Notes: generated by a model from the sequence alone, not told the origin. Shown: positions 46,301 through 56,060, numbered from the stretch's first letter. The stretch is 64,000 nucleotides of DNA from Alphaproteobacteria bacterium (GCA_900768465.1 CAAGCY010000006.1:124001-188000); one strand, 5' to 3'. Program-made: numbers and translations.

Positions 46301-47543
46301 AGCGCAACGCCTCCACGGGGTCTAACCTTGCCGCGCGCCAAGACGGATAAATCGTCGCGGCGAACGACAAAAACAAAGCCATCGCCACAACGGCGACGAC
46401 TTCGACGGGATCGACTTCGGCGGGCAAACGCGACAGGAAATAAATTTCGGCGGAAAACAAATCCGTTCCCGTCAAGCTTTCCAAAAACCGACGGATGTTT
46501 TCAATGTTTCCGCAAAAAACCAATCCGACCAAAACACCGAACAGAGTGCCGAAAAATCCGATGGACGCGCCACTCATAAAGAAAATGCGCATAATCATCC
46601 CGCGGGTCGCCCCCATGGTGCGCAAAACGGCGATGTCGCGGCCTTTGTCCTTGACCAGCATAATCAAGCCGGAAATCATATTGAACGCCGCAACGACGAT
46701 AATCAAAGTCAAAATCAAAAACATCACGTTGCGTTCGACTTGGATTGCATTGAAAAACGCCGCGTTCGACCGCTGCCAGTCGTAAATTCTGAACCCGCCG
46801 CCCAGCTGAGTCGCCGCCGCTTCCTGCACGCTTTTGACCAAATCGTGATTATTCAAGAACAGTTCCAGATTCGTAATGCCGTCGTCCATATTGAAAAACT
46901 TTTGCGCTTCGCCAAGCGGCATAAAGATGAAGCCCGAATCGTATTCGTACATACCGACGGAAAACGTTCCCCCTACGGTGTACGCGCGCATTCTGGGAAT
47001 CGATCCGAAAGCGGTAACCGTGCCTTTGGGCGAAATCAAAGTGATTTCTTCGCCGACATACACGCCCAGCTTTTGCGCCAAACGGTCGCCGATGAACACG
47101 GTGTTCGGTTCGTCGAAAGCCTCCAATCTGCCGCCGACCAGACTGTTTTTCAAAATGTCGCGGCGGGCAAAGTCTTCGGAACGGATGCCGCGGACAATCG
47201 CGCCTTGGGCATTGCGCACCGAGCTGACCATCACCTGCCCTTCGATTAAAGGCATGACCATTTTGACGCCTTTGATTTGGGCGGCGCGTTCCGCCAGTTC
47301 GTCATAGCCCGTCAACACCGTGCCCTGATAGGCGTAAATGCCCAAATGGCCGTTCAAGCCCAATACGCGGGAAAGAAGCTCTTGGCGAAAGCCGTTCATC
47401 ACCGCCATCACGATAATCAAGGTCGCAACCCCCAGCATAATCCCCAAAAAGGAAAACGCCGCGATAACGGAAACGAACCCTTCTTTGCGCCGCGCCCGCA
47501 AATAGCGGAACGCGACCATTCGTTCAAACGCCGAAAAGACCAT
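46293..47543 (-). CDS. lolC: Lipoprotein-releasing system membrane protein LolC/LolE
   Basis: This is the membrane subunit of the lipoprotein export machine. The 416 residues have a first membrane helix (about 24-50, preceded by FERMVAFRYLRARRKEGFVS), a large periplasmic domain (about 55-270) with GLNGHLGIY, and three C-terminal helices of the FtsX-type permease region (about 275-400), ending in LDPVEALRYE as in the family. A single LolC/E-like protein with LolD is usual in alphaproteobacteria and would act as a homodimer. It follows proS by 18 bp. Confidence 0.94.
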   Translation of the reverse strand: MVFSAFERMVAFRYLRARRKEGFVSVIAAFSFLGIMLGVATLIIVMAVMNGFRQELLSRVLGLNGHLGIYAYQGTVLTGYDELAERAAQIKGVKMVMPLIEGQVMVSSVRNAQGAIVRGIRSEDFARRDILKNSLVGGRLEAFDEPNTVFIGDRLAQKLGVYVGEEITLISPKGTVTAFGSIPRMRAYTVGGTFSVGMYEYDSGFIFMPLGEAQKFFNMDDGITNLELFLNNHDLVKSVQEAAATQLGGGFRIYDWQRSNAAFFNAIQVERNVMFLILTLIIVVAAFNMISGLIMLVKDKGRDIAVLRTMGATRGMIMRIFFMSGASIGFFGTLFGVLVGLVFCGNIENIRRFLESLTGTDLFSAEIYFLSRLPAEVDPVEVVAVVAMALFLSFAATIYPSWRAARLDPVEALRYE

Positions 47544-47561
47544 CTTTCCCCCGCACGATGT

Positions 47562-48875
47562 TTACTTCGTCAAGAAAGCGACCGCCGCTTCGGGCGTCAT
47601 TTCGGTGCGTTCGCCCGTTTTGCGGTTTTTGATTTCGACAACACCGTTCGCCAGTCCGCGCGTTCCGACAATCAGCTGATACGGCAAACCGATTAAGTCC
47701 ATGGTCGAAAATTTCACGCCGGCGCGTTCGTCGCGATCGTCGTACAGCACTTCGACGCCCGCTTTTTGCAGCGTCGCGTACAAATCTTCGCACGCTTTGT
47801 CCGTTTCGGCTTTGCCCGTCGTCAGATTGACCAAGCCCACTTTGAACGGAGCGACGGATTCCGGCCAAATGATACCGTTGTCGTCGTGGGACGCTTCGAT
47901 AATCGCACCCATCAGGCGGGATACGCCGATACCGTAGCATCCGCCTTCAAACAACACGGGCTTTCCGTCTTCGCCCGCGACGGAAACATTCATCGGGGTC
48001 GAATATTTTTTACCGTAGTAGAACACCTGTCCGACTTCGATGCCGCGCGCGCTCAACAGATTGTCGCCGACGGCTTTGGCTTCGGCTTCGTCGTATTTTT
48101 CTTCGGTCGCGGCGTAAAGCGACGTCCATTTTTGATACAACGGCTCCAAATCCGAATCATAGTCGATGTTTTCGGACGGAATTTCCATATCCAAAAACGC
48201 TTTGTCGCAGTAGACCTGTTCTTCGCCCGTTTCCGCCAAAACGATGAATTCGTGGCTCAAATCGCCGCCGATGGGCCCCGTGGACGCCTTCATCGGAATC
48301 GCGTGAACGCCGCAGCGCGCGAACGTGCGCAGATACGCGACAAACATTTTGTTGTAGGAATGTTTTGCGCCTTCATACGTTAAATCGAACGAATACGCGT
48401 CTTTCATCAAAAATTCGCGACCGCGCATCACGCCGAAACGGGGGCGGACTTCGTCACGGAATTTCCATTGGATATTGTACAGGATTTTCGGCGCTTCCTT
48501 GTAGCTTTTCAGTTCGTTGCGCGCCAAGTCGTTAATGACTTCCTCGGCGGTCGGACCATAGACCAAAACACGGTCGTGGCGATCGGTGACGCGCAACATT
48601 TCGGGACCGTAAGCGTCATAACGGCCGCTGTCTTTCCACAAATCGGACGGCTGCAAAGTCGGCATCAGCAGTTCCTGAGCGCCCGCGCGATCCTGTTCTT
48701 CGCGCACGATGTTTTCGATTTTTCTCAGCACGCGCAATCCCAAAGGCAACCAAGTGTAAATCCCTGCGCTGCTTTGGCGAATCATCGCCGCGCGCAACAT
48801 CAGACGGTGGGATACGATTTGGGCTTCGACCGGATTTTCTTTCAGGGTCGGCATAAAATAACGGGATAAACGCAT
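47562..48875 (-). CDS. proS: Prolyl-tRNA synthetase, short alphaproteobacterial form
   Basis: This class II synthetase charges tRNA-Pro. The 437-residue form starts at MRLSRYFMPTLKENP; it lacks the roughly 180-residue editing insertion of E. coli ProS, as is usual in alphaproteobacteria, so mischarged Ala-tRNA-Pro must be cleared elsewhere. Motif 2 FRDEVRPRFGVMRGREFLMKD is at about 135-155, motif 3 GCYGIGVSRLMGAIIE at about 310, and an anticodon-binding domain follows. An in-frame GTG eight codons upstream is possible but the ATG has an AAAGAG site. The operon continues with lolC, lolD and dnaE. Confidence 0.95.
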   Translation of the reverse strand: MRLSRYFMPTLKENPVEAQIVSHRLMLRAAMIRQSSAGIYTWLPLGLRVLRKIENIVREEQDRAGAQELLMPTLQPSDLWKDSGRYDAYGPEMLRVTDRHDRVLVYGPTAEEVINDLARNELKSYKEAPKILYNIQWKFRDEVRPRFGVMRGREFLMKDAYSFDLTYEGAKHSYNKMFVAYLRTFARCGVHAIPMKASTGPIGGDLSHEFIVLAETGEEQVYCDKAFLDMEIPSENIDYDSDLEPLYQKWTSLYAATEEKYDEAEAKAVGDNLLSARGIEVGQVFYYGKKYSTPMNVSVAGEDGKPVLFEGGCYGIGVSRLMGAIIEASHDDNGIIWPESVAPFKVGLVNLTTGKAETDKACEDLYATLQKAGVEVLYDDRDERAGVKFSTMDLIGLPYQLIVGTRGLANGVVEIKNRKTGERTEMTPEAAVAFLTK

Positions 48876-48974
48876 AGTCACACTCTTTAATTTAAACACA
48901 CGAAAACAACGGGCACATCAAGCACCCTTTGGATTGAACTTTAAGCAATCCCGCAACAATAAGCAAAGCTTTTT

Positions 48975-49631
48975 TTACAATTCCGCCAAAACCCGTTTAA
49001 TCAAAGGAATCGTCACAGCGTTTTTGCGTTCCAAAGACAGCTCGTCCGCGCGTCTGACGACAAAGGAAACGGCTTTGAACGACCGTTCCATATTTTTGGT
49101 CAGATATGAAATCACTTCGGGGGCGACGGTCAGCTGTCTGTCGGCAAACTGTTTCAGCAAAAGCGCGCTCAGCAAGCCTTCGTCGGGCGCACCAATGGCA
49201 ACGCTCGGCACGGCTTTCAAACGCGTTGTCAAATCGGGCAGGCTCAATCCCCATTTCACAAAAGACCGCTCCGCCGTCATCAGCAAATACCCGCCTTTGT
49301 TTTTAAAGTCGTTCAAGCAATGAAACAGCGCCGTTTCGTCAACAGGCAAAGTGATTTTCAGCACCGCGTATTTTTCTTCGATTAAATCGGGGGATGTCAA
49401 AAAAGCAGTTTGTTCGCCTGTTTTTTCCCGCACGACTTCGGCGAACAAGTGCGCCAAATGCGTTTTGCCGCAGCCTTGTTCTCCGTAAATCAATCCCGCG
49501 TAAAAACCCGATTCGGAAAAGCCGTCTATCATCGCGACGGCTTCGGCATTGCACGGCGCGGTCAAAAAATCCGCCCGTCCGTTTAAAGCTCTGACATCGA
49601 AAGAAAAAGCGGACTGATGCAGTTCAGCCAT
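48975..49631 (-). CDS. hdaA: HdaA-like DnaA-related regulatory ATPase
   Basis: This is a 218-residue AAA+ protein resembling the central domain of DnaA without the DNA-binding domain. Such proteins (Hda/HdaA) stimulate ATP hydrolysis by DnaA and restrain re-initiation. Seen here: a beta-clamp-contact-like N-terminus (QSAFSFDVRALNG), P-loop GEQGCGKTHLAHLF (about 47-60), a sensor-like LLMTAERSFVKWGLSLPDLTTRL (Box VI/VII region, about 120-142), and a C-terminal lid with FVVRRADELSLE. The ATG overlaps the perM stop by 8 bp. Assignment rests on family resemblance and on the alphaproteobacterial neighbourhood DUF2066-PerM-HdaA. Confidence 0.85.
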   Translation of the reverse strand: MAELHQSAFSFDVRALNGRADFLTAPCNAEAVAMIDGFSESGFYAGLIYGEQGCGKTHLAHLFAEVVREKTGEQTAFLTSPDLIEEKYAVLKITLPVDETALFHCLNDFKNKGGYLLMTAERSFVKWGLSLPDLTTRLKAVPSVAIGAPDEGLLSALLLKQFADRQLTVAPEVISYLTKNMERSFKAVSFVVRRADELSLERKNAVTIPLIKRVLAEL

Positions 49632-50685
49632 CGGTTTCGCCCAAATAAAGGGGGCTTTCTTTGTATTTTGCAATACCGAAACGCACCAGAACACCGATGA
49701 CGGCGGCAACGGGAACGGCAATCAGCACGCCCAAAAACCCGAACAAAGCCGCGCCCGCCAGCAAAGAAAACATCACCCATACGGGGGCAAGTCCGACTTT
49801 TTCCCCGACCAGTTTCGGGGTTAAAAAGTTGCCTTCCAACATCTGTCCCAAAAAGAAAATCACAACAACGACCGCCGTTCTGCGCCAATCCGAAAATTGG
49901 ACTAGGCTCAGCCCCACGCTGACGACAAAGCCAGTTGTCGAACCGACGTAAGGAATAAAGGACAACGCGCCGATGCCCAAACCGATAAGCAAGCCGAGTT
50001 CCAGTCCCGCCAAGCTCAGCCCCACGGCGTAAAAAGCCCCCAAGCACATGCAAACCATGGCTTGCCCGCGGATAAAGCCCGACAGAATGTCGTTCATCTG
50101 GCTCAGTAAGTTTCTGATTGTCGCCGCTTCGCCGCGGGGGAACAAATCCTTGATTGCGGCGCAAAAAACTTCCCAATCCCGCAACAGATAAAACGTTACG
50201 ACGGGAGTCACAACCATCAGCGACAGCACATTCAACAACGCGACACTGCGGGAAATCAAACGCCCGACGGTCGCAAACAAAAGCTTTACCGCCCCCGACA
50301 AATGCCCCGCGACGGAATCTTTCAGATTGTCGGCTTGTTCGGGCAGATAGTCTTTCAAATCTTCCAGCACGGGCGCGACCTTTTGCCACAGCAAAGTCAC
50401 ATACACAGGCACGTTTTCGACAAACAGCGTCAACTGTTTTTGCACAATCGGCAGAATAATCAGCAGCGCCAGCAAACAAAACAGCACAAAACAGCCGAAC
50501 ACAATCACGACGGCGGTTGTTCGGGAATGAAGCTTTGCTTCAAGCTTCGTCGTCGCGGGATCAAGAAAATACGCCAAAACAATGCCCGCCACAAACGGCA
50601 GCAACACGTCGCGCAACACATACACGCCCGCGAAAAACAACAGGAAAACGAACACCCAAAAAACGATTTTTTGCGCTTTTGTCAT
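49624..50685 (-). CDS. AI-2E family transporter (PerM-like)
   Basis: This is a 353-residue inner membrane protein with about seven or eight helices in the pattern of the AI-2 exporter / PerM family. Segments are two N-terminal helices (about 7-30, 30-50), a third (about 60-82), a soluble stretch, and a C-terminal bundle with GLSLAGLELGLLIGLGIGAL-type glycine-rich helices and FFLGQMLEGNFLTPKLVGEKVGLAP (about 275-300), the best-conserved family sequence. Substrate is unknown. It lies 13 bp after the DUF2066 gene and overlaps hdaA. Confidence 0.9.
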   Translation of the reverse strand: MTKAQKIVFWVFVFLLFFAGVYVLRDVLLPFVAGIVLAYFLDPATTKLEAKLHSRTTAVVIVFGCFVLFCLLALLIILPIVQKQLTLFVENVPVYVTLLWQKVAPVLEDLKDYLPEQADNLKDSVAGHLSGAVKLLFATVGRLISRSVALLNVLSLMVVTPVVTFYLLRDWEVFCAAIKDLFPRGEAATIRNLLSQMNDILSGFIRGQAMVCMCLGAFYAVGLSLAGLELGLLIGLGIGALSFIPYVGSTTGFVVSVGLSLVQFSDWRRTAVVVVIFFLGQMLEGNFLTPKLVGEKVGLAPVWVMFSLLAGAALFGFLGVLIAVPVAAVIGVLVRFGIAKYKESPLYLGETDG

Positions 50686-50698
50686 AAATATTCCGCCC

Positions 50699-51850
50699 TT
50701 ATTGCTCGGCGGCGGGCATCATCGTCTTGCCGTCGCCCGATTTTACCGCGCGACGCAAGTAATTGACGCGTTCGGCAGCCTGCAGTTTGAACACGCCCGA
50801 CGGCAAAACGGTCAAAGAGAGCATCCGCTTTGCCATTTCGGACTGAAGCCTGTCCAGATTTTCGGCAAAGAAAATCGTCAGCTGCAAAACGCCCGCGCGC
50901 GCGGCTTGCAAATTATAGGAACTGATGAGGGGGATTCTGTCCAGTCGTTTTTGAACAATCTCCCATTGTTTAACGGTGGAAACGGGCACCATGGCGACCA
51001 AAGACTGGATATTGTTGTACTGCACCATTTGGTCGCGTTTCCAGATGCTTTCCAAGCGTTCGACGACTTTTTTAACCGCTTTGGCGTACGTCGCCGCCGT
51101 GTTTTTCGTCAAAGACACCGTAAAGGAGAAATTGGGGATTTCGGATGCCGTTCCTTCGTCCATCGCCATCGCGTCAACGGAAAAATTCGTCCCGCTGCGC
51201 ACCATTTTGACGATTAAGATACCCTCCGCTCCATAGCGTTTCGCAAGGTTTTCCGCCGCTTCCAAATCGCCTTGAACAACCTGTTCGGCGTTCAGCAAAC
51301 TGCTGTCCGCCAAATCGCCCGCCGGAATTGTCAGCGGAACCATATAGCTTTCCACCGTTCGGTTGTTCCACGCGCGCAGCCACGGATTGTCTTCGTCCCA
51401 TAAAATGGGAGAAGCCGCGGGACTGCGTTTGTACACAGGCAGAATCAACAGCTGTTTTCCCGACGTGCGGACATAAGGCAAACCGTTTTGGCGCAGCAAA
51501 TCGCGCACGGCTTCGGCGTTAAAGCTGACTTCCAGCGTCGCCATATAGCGCACGGACGACGTTTTTTCATTGGAAATGCTCATATCCCGCACCATATTGA
51601 TAATATCGTCGGGCACCAGCTCCGTCAGCTGTTCGACGACATAATCGGGGGTGATTCGCTCCATAACGACCATCAAAGCACGCTTTTGCCCGTCCTGCAA
51701 AGCCTGTTCGCGGGCTTTTGCGGCGGTTTCCGCGGTTACGTCGACTTTGATTCCGCCGGCGGAAAACATTTTGGAATCGGCGGGAGCCGCCCGAACGCCC
51801 GTCGCGACGGACAGGCTGAAAAGCAACATTGTCAAAAATACTTTCATCAA
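50699..51850 (-). CDS. DUF2066 domain exported protein
   Basis: This is a 383-residue protein with a signal peptide (about 1-21, VATGVRAA) and the DUF2066 pattern: GIKVDVTAETAAKAREQALQ near residue 35, repeated Ala-rich helices, and ATLEVSFNAEAVRDLLRQNGLPY (about 105). The likely location is periplasm or inner membrane face. Function is unknown; in alphaproteobacteria this family sits upstream of a PerM-type transporter and HdaA, as here. It starts 24 bp after ndk. Confidence 0.85.
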   Translation of the reverse strand: MMKVFLTMLLFSLSVATGVRAAPADSKMFSAGGIKVDVTAETAAKAREQALQDGQKRALMVVMERITPDYVVEQLTELVPDDIINMVRDMSISNEKTSSVRYMATLEVSFNAEAVRDLLRQNGLPYVRTSGKQLLILPVYKRSPAASPILWDEDNPWLRAWNNRTVESYMVPLTIPAGDLADSSLLNAEQVVQGDLEAAENLAKRYGAEGILIVKMVRSGTNFSVDAMAMDEGTASEIPNFSFTVSLTKNTAATYAKAVKKVVERLESIWKRDQMVQYNNIQSLVAMVPVSTVKQWEIVQKRLDRIPLISSYNLQAARAGVLQLTIFFAENLDRLQSEMAKRMLSLTVLPSGVFKLQAAERVNYLRRAVKSGDGKTMMPAAEQ

Positions 51851-51874
51851 GGAGACTCCCGCTTTTTTCAGAGA

Positions 51875-52297
51875 TTAACCGACGATTTCACATTCGGAGA
51901 AGTAGAACGAAATTTCGCGTTTCGCGCTGGCTTCGGAATCCGAACCGTGAACCGAGTTGGCTTCCATGGATTCGGCGAACGTTTTGCGCACGGTTCCTTC
52001 GGCGGCTTTTTCGGGATTGGTTGCGCCCATGACTTCGCGGTTTTTCGCGATGGCGTCTTCACCTTCCAAGACCTGAACGACAATGGGACCCGACGTCATG
52101 AAATCGACCAAGCTGCCGTAGAACGGTTTGTCTTTGTGTTCGATATAGAACGCTTTGGCAAGTTCCTGCGTCAAGCGGATACGCTTCTGCGCGACGATGC
52201 GCAGACCGTTGGCTTCGAACATGGCGTTGATTTTGCCCGTCAGGTTGCGGCGGGTGGCATCGGGTTTAATCATGGAAAGTGTACGTTGTACAGTCAT
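51875..52297 (-). CDS. ndk: Nucleoside diphosphate kinase
   Basis: Ndk equilibrates nucleoside triphosphates. The 140 residues match the family: TLSMIKPDATRRNLTGKI (about 6-23), YGSLVDFMTSGPIVVQVLEG, VMGATNPEKAAEGTVRKTF (about 88-106) and the phosphohistidine in SVHGSDSEASAKREI (His about 117). GAGGA precedes the ATG by five bases and a consensus-like promoter lies about 40 bp upstream. It heads an ndk-DUF2066-perM-hdaA unit. Confidence 0.97.
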   Translation of the reverse strand: MTVQRTLSMIKPDATRRNLTGKINAMFEANGLRIVAQKRIRLTQELAKAFYIEHKDKPFYGSLVDFMTSGPIVVQVLEGEDAIAKNREVMGATNPEKAAEGTVRKTFAESMEANSVHGSDSEASAKREISFYFSECEIVG

Positions 52298-52334
52298 AAC
52301 AGTCCTCTGTTGTTAAAGTTAAAAGTATGTTTTC

Positions 52335-52363
52335 TTTATACTCGGCAAACGCGCGCGTTTCAA
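52335..52363 (-). promoter_or_regulatory. Sigma70-type promoter of ndk
   Basis: On the minus strand TTGAAA (52358-52363) and TATAAA (52335-52340) are spaced by exactly 17 bases. Transcription would start near 52328, giving a leader of about 30 bases. It lies immediately after the upstream TPR-like gene. Confidence 0.65.
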
Positions 52364-52366
52364 CCG

Positions 52367-53014
52367 TCATTTTCGGGCAAAGAAGTCTTTTGCTTCGGCG
52401 TCCAGCAAAGTGCGCTGGTATTCGGACAGATGCCCGCGCGCGGCTTCCAAGCCTTTTTGCGCTTTTTCGTCGCCGTTTTTCGCCGCCAAAGTCAGCCAGA
52501 AATACGCCTGTTCCCAGTCATCGGACAGCAGGGAATAAATCCCCAAATCCCTTTGCGCGGGCAAATATCCGTGATACGCGGTTTCCGTCAGCAGAATCGT
52601 CGCCTGCCCTTTCGGCAAAGCTTTGGTTTCGCCGCGAAACGCCATCCGCGCGGTTTTGTACTTGGCTTCAATCAGCTCGTCCGCGGCTTTTTGGTAGTTT
52701 TCGAAAGCAAGCTTGGGATTTTTATCCGTTCCCCAACCGTTGTAGTACAGTTCACCCAACAAATATTCGGCTTTCGGATAGCCGTGCCGCGCGGGATAAA
52801 TCAGCGTATTGAAAGCTTCTTCGTACCGTTTGGCGGCGAACAGAGCCTCGCCTTCACGCAAAGTGTCGGCGAAATCCTGCTCGGTAACGGGGATTTTTGG
52901 CGTCAAAGCGTACCACGCCGCCGCCGCGCCCAGCGCAAACGCGAACAATCCCGCCGCGACAGCCGCGCGGTACTGGATAAAAAACACTTTCAGATAATAC
53001 AAGCGGTTTGACAT
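52367..53014 (-). CDS. Membrane-anchored Sel1/TPR-like repeat protein
   Basis: This is a 215-residue protein with an N-terminal membrane helix (about 16-38, AAVAAGLFAFALGAAAAWYAL) that acts as an anchor with the rest outside. Residues about 45-190 contain Sel1-like helical repeats: ALFAAKRYEEAFNTL, AEYLLGELYYNGWGTDKNP (about 84-102), and AYFWLTLAAKNGDEKAQ (about 172-188). Such repeats mediate protein contacts; no partner can be named. It is transcribed on its own, divergent from the ABC-F gene. Confidence 0.82.
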   Translation of the reverse strand: MSNRLYYLKVFFIQYRAAVAAGLFAFALGAAAAWYALTPKIPVTEQDFADTLREGEALFAAKRYEEAFNTLIYPARHGYPKAEYLLGELYYNGWGTDKNPKLAFENYQKAADELIEAKYKTARMAFRGETKALPKGQATILLTETAYHGYLPAQRDLGIYSLLSDDWEQAYFWLTLAAKNGDEKAQKGLEAARGHLSEYQRTLLDAEAKDFFARK

Positions 53015-53095
53015 TCACAAGCCTGAAAAAAAATTCCGCTTTTATATTAAGCAAATCTTTTCTTTTGTAAAGGGATACGGTAAAGTCTGCGCATT

Positions 53096-54982
53096 ATGAT
53101 AGACATAAACGACATTACATTGCGGTTTGGGGGGCGTTTGCTGTTTGACGGCGCGTCCGCCCACATTTCCGACGGACAAAGGGTCGGTTTGACGGGGCGC
53201 AACGGCACGGGCAAAACCACTTTGTTCAAGATGATTCAAGGCTTGCTGCCCTGCGACGACGGCGAAATCCGCCTGACCAAAGGGCAAAAGCTCGCCTCTG
53301 TCGCTCAGGAAATCCCCGACGGCGACATTTCCCTGCTGGACTGCGTACTGCGCGCGGACACCGAACGCACCGCTTTACTGAAAGCTTTGGATGAGGCGGA
53401 ACAAGCAAACGACGGCGTCAAAATCGGCGAAATCCACGAACGACTGAACGTCATCGGGGCGGCATCCGCCGAATCGCGCGCGGCTTCGATTTTGTACGGG
53501 CTGGGTTTTTCCGAAGAAAACCAAAAGCGTCCCGTTTCGGCGTTTTCGGGCGGCTGGAGAATGCGTGTCGCGCTTGCGGCGGCTTTGTTTGTGCCGTCCG
53601 ACGTTTTGCTGCTGGACGAACCGACCAACCATTTGGATTTGGAAGCGACGCTGTGGCTGGAAAACTATTTGTCGCGCTATGCGGGAACGCTGGTTGTCAT
53701 CAGTCACGACCGTTCTTTGCTGAATCATTTGTGCGACCACATTTTGCACATCGAAGGCTTGAAAATCATCAGCTACGGCGGCAACTACGACGCTTTTGAA
53801 CAAACGCTGGCTTTACAGCGCGAAAACGAACAAAAGCAAGCCGAAAAGACTGAGGAAGCCCGCAAACACCTGCAGGAATTCGTCGACCGCTTCCGCTACA
53901 AGGCAAGCAAAGCCAAACAAGCGCAAAGCCGTGTCAAAATGCTGGAAAAACTGCCGCCGAAAACCGTTTTCGTCAACGAAGCGGAAATGCATTTTACCTT
54001 TCCGTCGCCGAACGAACTGCCCTCGCCTTTGGTGAAAATCGAAGACGGAGCGGTCGGCTATGACGGCACGCCCGTTTTGTCGCGTTTGAACCTGCGCATC
54101 GACGCGGACGATCGAATCGCTTTGCTGGGCGCGAACGGCAACGGCAAATCGACTTTTGCCAAGCTGCTGGCGGGCAAGCTGAAGCTGATGAACGGCACGA
54201 TTCAAATGTCGTCGAAACTGCAGGTCGGCTACTACGCCCAGCACCAGACCGAAGAACTTTCGACAGGGCTGACGGCATACGAACAACTGCGTCAAACCAT
54301 GAAAGACGCGACGGAAACGCAAGTCCGCGCACATTTGGGGCGGTTCGGGCTGACTCAGCAAAAGGCGGACACCAAAATCGCACAGCTGTCGGGCGGCGAA
54401 AAAGCGCGCCTGCTGTTCGCGATGATGAGCTGCAACGCCCCGCACATTCTGCTGTTGGACGAACCGACGAACCACTTGGACATCGACGCGCGCGACGCGC
54501 TGGTCGAAGCGATTAACGGCTACCAAGGCGCGGTGATTTTGATTACGCACGATCCGAACTTGATAGAGTTGACGGCGGACAGGCTTTGGCTGATTGACGG
54601 CGGACGGTGCAAAGCGTTTGACGGCGATTTGAACGACTACCGCGCTTTGCTGGCTGAAAAAGCGAAAGTGCAAGCGGCGGGCAGCGCGTCCAAAACCGAA
54701 ACGCCGACCGTTTCGCGCAAAGACGAACGCCGCGAAGCCGCCGAAAAACGCCAACAGCTTGCCCCGATACGCAAAAAGGTCAAGGAATTGGAAGCCCGTT
54801 TGGAAAAACTGAACGATCAGCGCGATCAAATCATGCAGCTGCTGGAAGACCCGACCATGTATATGATTGGTCTGAACGGGCAAAAAGTCAGAAATCTGCA
54901 AATAACATTGGCGCAGTTGGATGCGGAAATCGAAGAAACGGAAAACGACTGGCTGGAACAGTCGGCTTTGCTGGACGGCTAA
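53096..54982 (+). CDS. ABC-F family ATPase (YheS-like)
   Basis: This is a soluble twin-cassette ATPase without membrane domains, expected to act on ribosomes. The 628 residues show cassette 1 with GRNGTGKTT (about 35), SGGWRMRVALAAALF and LLDEPTNHLDLE; the interdomain linker (about 235-310, Lys/Gln-rich helices); cassette 2 with GANGNGKST (about 344), SGGEKARLLFAMMSC and LLDEPTNHLDID; and a charged C-terminal coiled coil (about 545-628). ABC-F members adjust translation of difficult peptides or protect from antibiotics; length and layout fit the housekeeping YheS/Uup-type group. It stops one base before the convergent nuclease gene. Confidence 0.93.
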   Translation: MIDINDITLRFGGRLLFDGASAHISDGQRVGLTGRNGTGKTTLFKMIQGLLPCDDGEIRLTKGQKLASVAQEIPDGDISLLDCVLRADTERTALLKALDEAEQANDGVKIGEIHERLNVIGAASAESRAASILYGLGFSEENQKRPVSAFSGGWRMRVALAAALFVPSDVLLLDEPTNHLDLEATLWLENYLSRYAGTLVVISHDRSLLNHLCDHILHIEGLKIISYGGNYDAFEQTLALQRENEQKQAEKTEEARKHLQEFVDRFRYKASKAKQAQSRVKMLEKLPPKTVFVNEAEMHFTFPSPNELPSPLVKIEDGAVGYDGTPVLSRLNLRIDADDRIALLGANGNGKSTFAKLLAGKLKLMNGTIQMSSKLQVGYYAQHQTEELSTGLTAYEQLRQTMKDATETQVRAHLGRFGLTQQKADTKIAQLSGGEKARLLFAMMSCNAPHILLLDEPTNHLDIDARDALVEAINGYQGAVILITHDPNLIELTADRLWLIDGGRCKAFDGDLNDYRALLAEKAKVQAAGSASKTETPTVSRKDERREAAEKRQQLAPIRKKVKELEARLEKLNDQRDQIMQLLEDPTMYMIGLNGQKVRNLQITLAQLDAEIEETENDWLEQSALLDG

Positions 54983-54983
54983 A

Positions 54984-56060
54984 TCAACGATCGGACTTGA
55001 TGCCGTTGCACCTGCGGCACAGCATTTGACAGTTTTCCGCCGTCGTGTGCCCGCCTTTGCTCCATGGTATTATGTGATCGCCTTCCATTTTTTCAAATTC
55101 AAAGTGCTGGCTGCATTTGGGGCAAATTCCTTTTTGCCGTTCGTAAGCTTCCCGTTTCATTTTGTCCGAAAACGCGCGCAAGTTTAATTTTCGTTCATCG
55201 CCCGACAGCAGATATTCGTAAATGCCTTTTTTGTTGGAAACGTCTTCGTCTTCCATCAAATCGGCAATCCGCGGTTCAAAGTCGCCGAAGTTTTGCGTTC
55301 CGAACAGGTTATACAACCGTCCCCAGTCGATTCCTTTCATTTCCTTGCGGTACACGGGAAAGACAGTTTGACCCCAAGCGATGACGCTTCGAAAATAAAG
55401 CCACAATTCATTGGCGTTCGGTGCGTTTTGATGTTGCGCCATATAGTCTTCGATATTGCCCGCACTTATCCAGCGCAGCACAGTTTCCAAATAATCCTGA
55501 CGAATCGGCGCACCGTTCATATATTTGCTTGCTAAGTTGTAAGCGACGCAATTCGTCTTGCTGAAATAACGTTTGGCGTCAGTCAGCCAAGATCCCGTGT
55601 AATTGGCGTTGCGCAGTTCCTGATCGGTCAGCTTTTCGCCCGCGATGTTGATTGTTTTAAACCAGTCCAGCCGTTCTTTGTCATTGCCCGTGCAGACGTA
55701 AATCATCAGCGGATAATCCAGAATTTGATTCTTTTCCGTTTCCGTCAGGTTGTGAAAATATTTGCTGTTAAACGAGTAATCCCCGTTGGTGTAAGCGCAC
55801 AAACTCAGCGTCCTTTGCTGTCCGTCCAGCAGTTCGAAAGTGCCGTCCGCGTTTTTCGACCAGTACATCACATTCAGCGGAAAGCCCTTGAAAACCGTTT
55901 CGATAACGGCGTTTCGCTTTTTGTCGTCATAAACAAATTCGCGCTGGTACGGCGGACGAATATTCAGATTTCCGCCATACCCGACGACGCCGTTTTCGTC
56001 ATTGTTTTGATAACCGTTGAAAACATCGCGGACGGTGATTTGATGCAGTTCGATTTTCAT
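54984..56060 (-). CDS. DUF262 and HNH endonuclease protein, probable restriction component
   Basis: This 358-residue protein combines a DUF262 domain (ParB/sulfiredoxin-like fold, as in GmrS) and a C-terminal HNH nuclease. The N-terminal part has RPPYQREFVYDDKKRNAVIE (about 35-54) and the nucleotide-binding DGQQR at 79-83. The HNH part begins at Cys313 (CPKC), has Asp-His at 328-329 (GDHIIPWSKGG), Asn343, and a second Cys pair CRRC at 348-351; four Cys would bind structural zinc. Its ATG overlaps the stop of the adenine methyltransferase by 4 bp, so the two are one coupled operon. It most likely is the cutting partner of a restriction-modification pair; NTP dependence is an inference from DUF262. 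Confidence 0.88.
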   Translation of the reverse strand: MKIELHQITVRDVFNGYQNNDENGVVGYGGNLNIRPPYQREFVYDDKKRNAVIETVFKGFPLNVMYWSKNADGTFELLDGQQRTLSLCAYTNGDYSFNSKYFHNLTETEKNQILDYPLMIYVCTGNDKERLDWFKTINIAGEKLTDQELRNANYTGSWLTDAKRYFSKTNCVAYNLASKYMNGAPIRQDYLETVLRWISAGNIEDYMAQHQNAPNANELWLYFRSVIAWGQTVFPVYRKEMKGIDWGRLYNLFGTQNFGDFEPRIADLMEDEDVSNKKGIYEYLLSGDERKLNLRAFSDKMKREAYERQKGICPKCSQHFEFEKMEGDHIIPWSKGGHTTAENCQMLCRRCNGIKSDR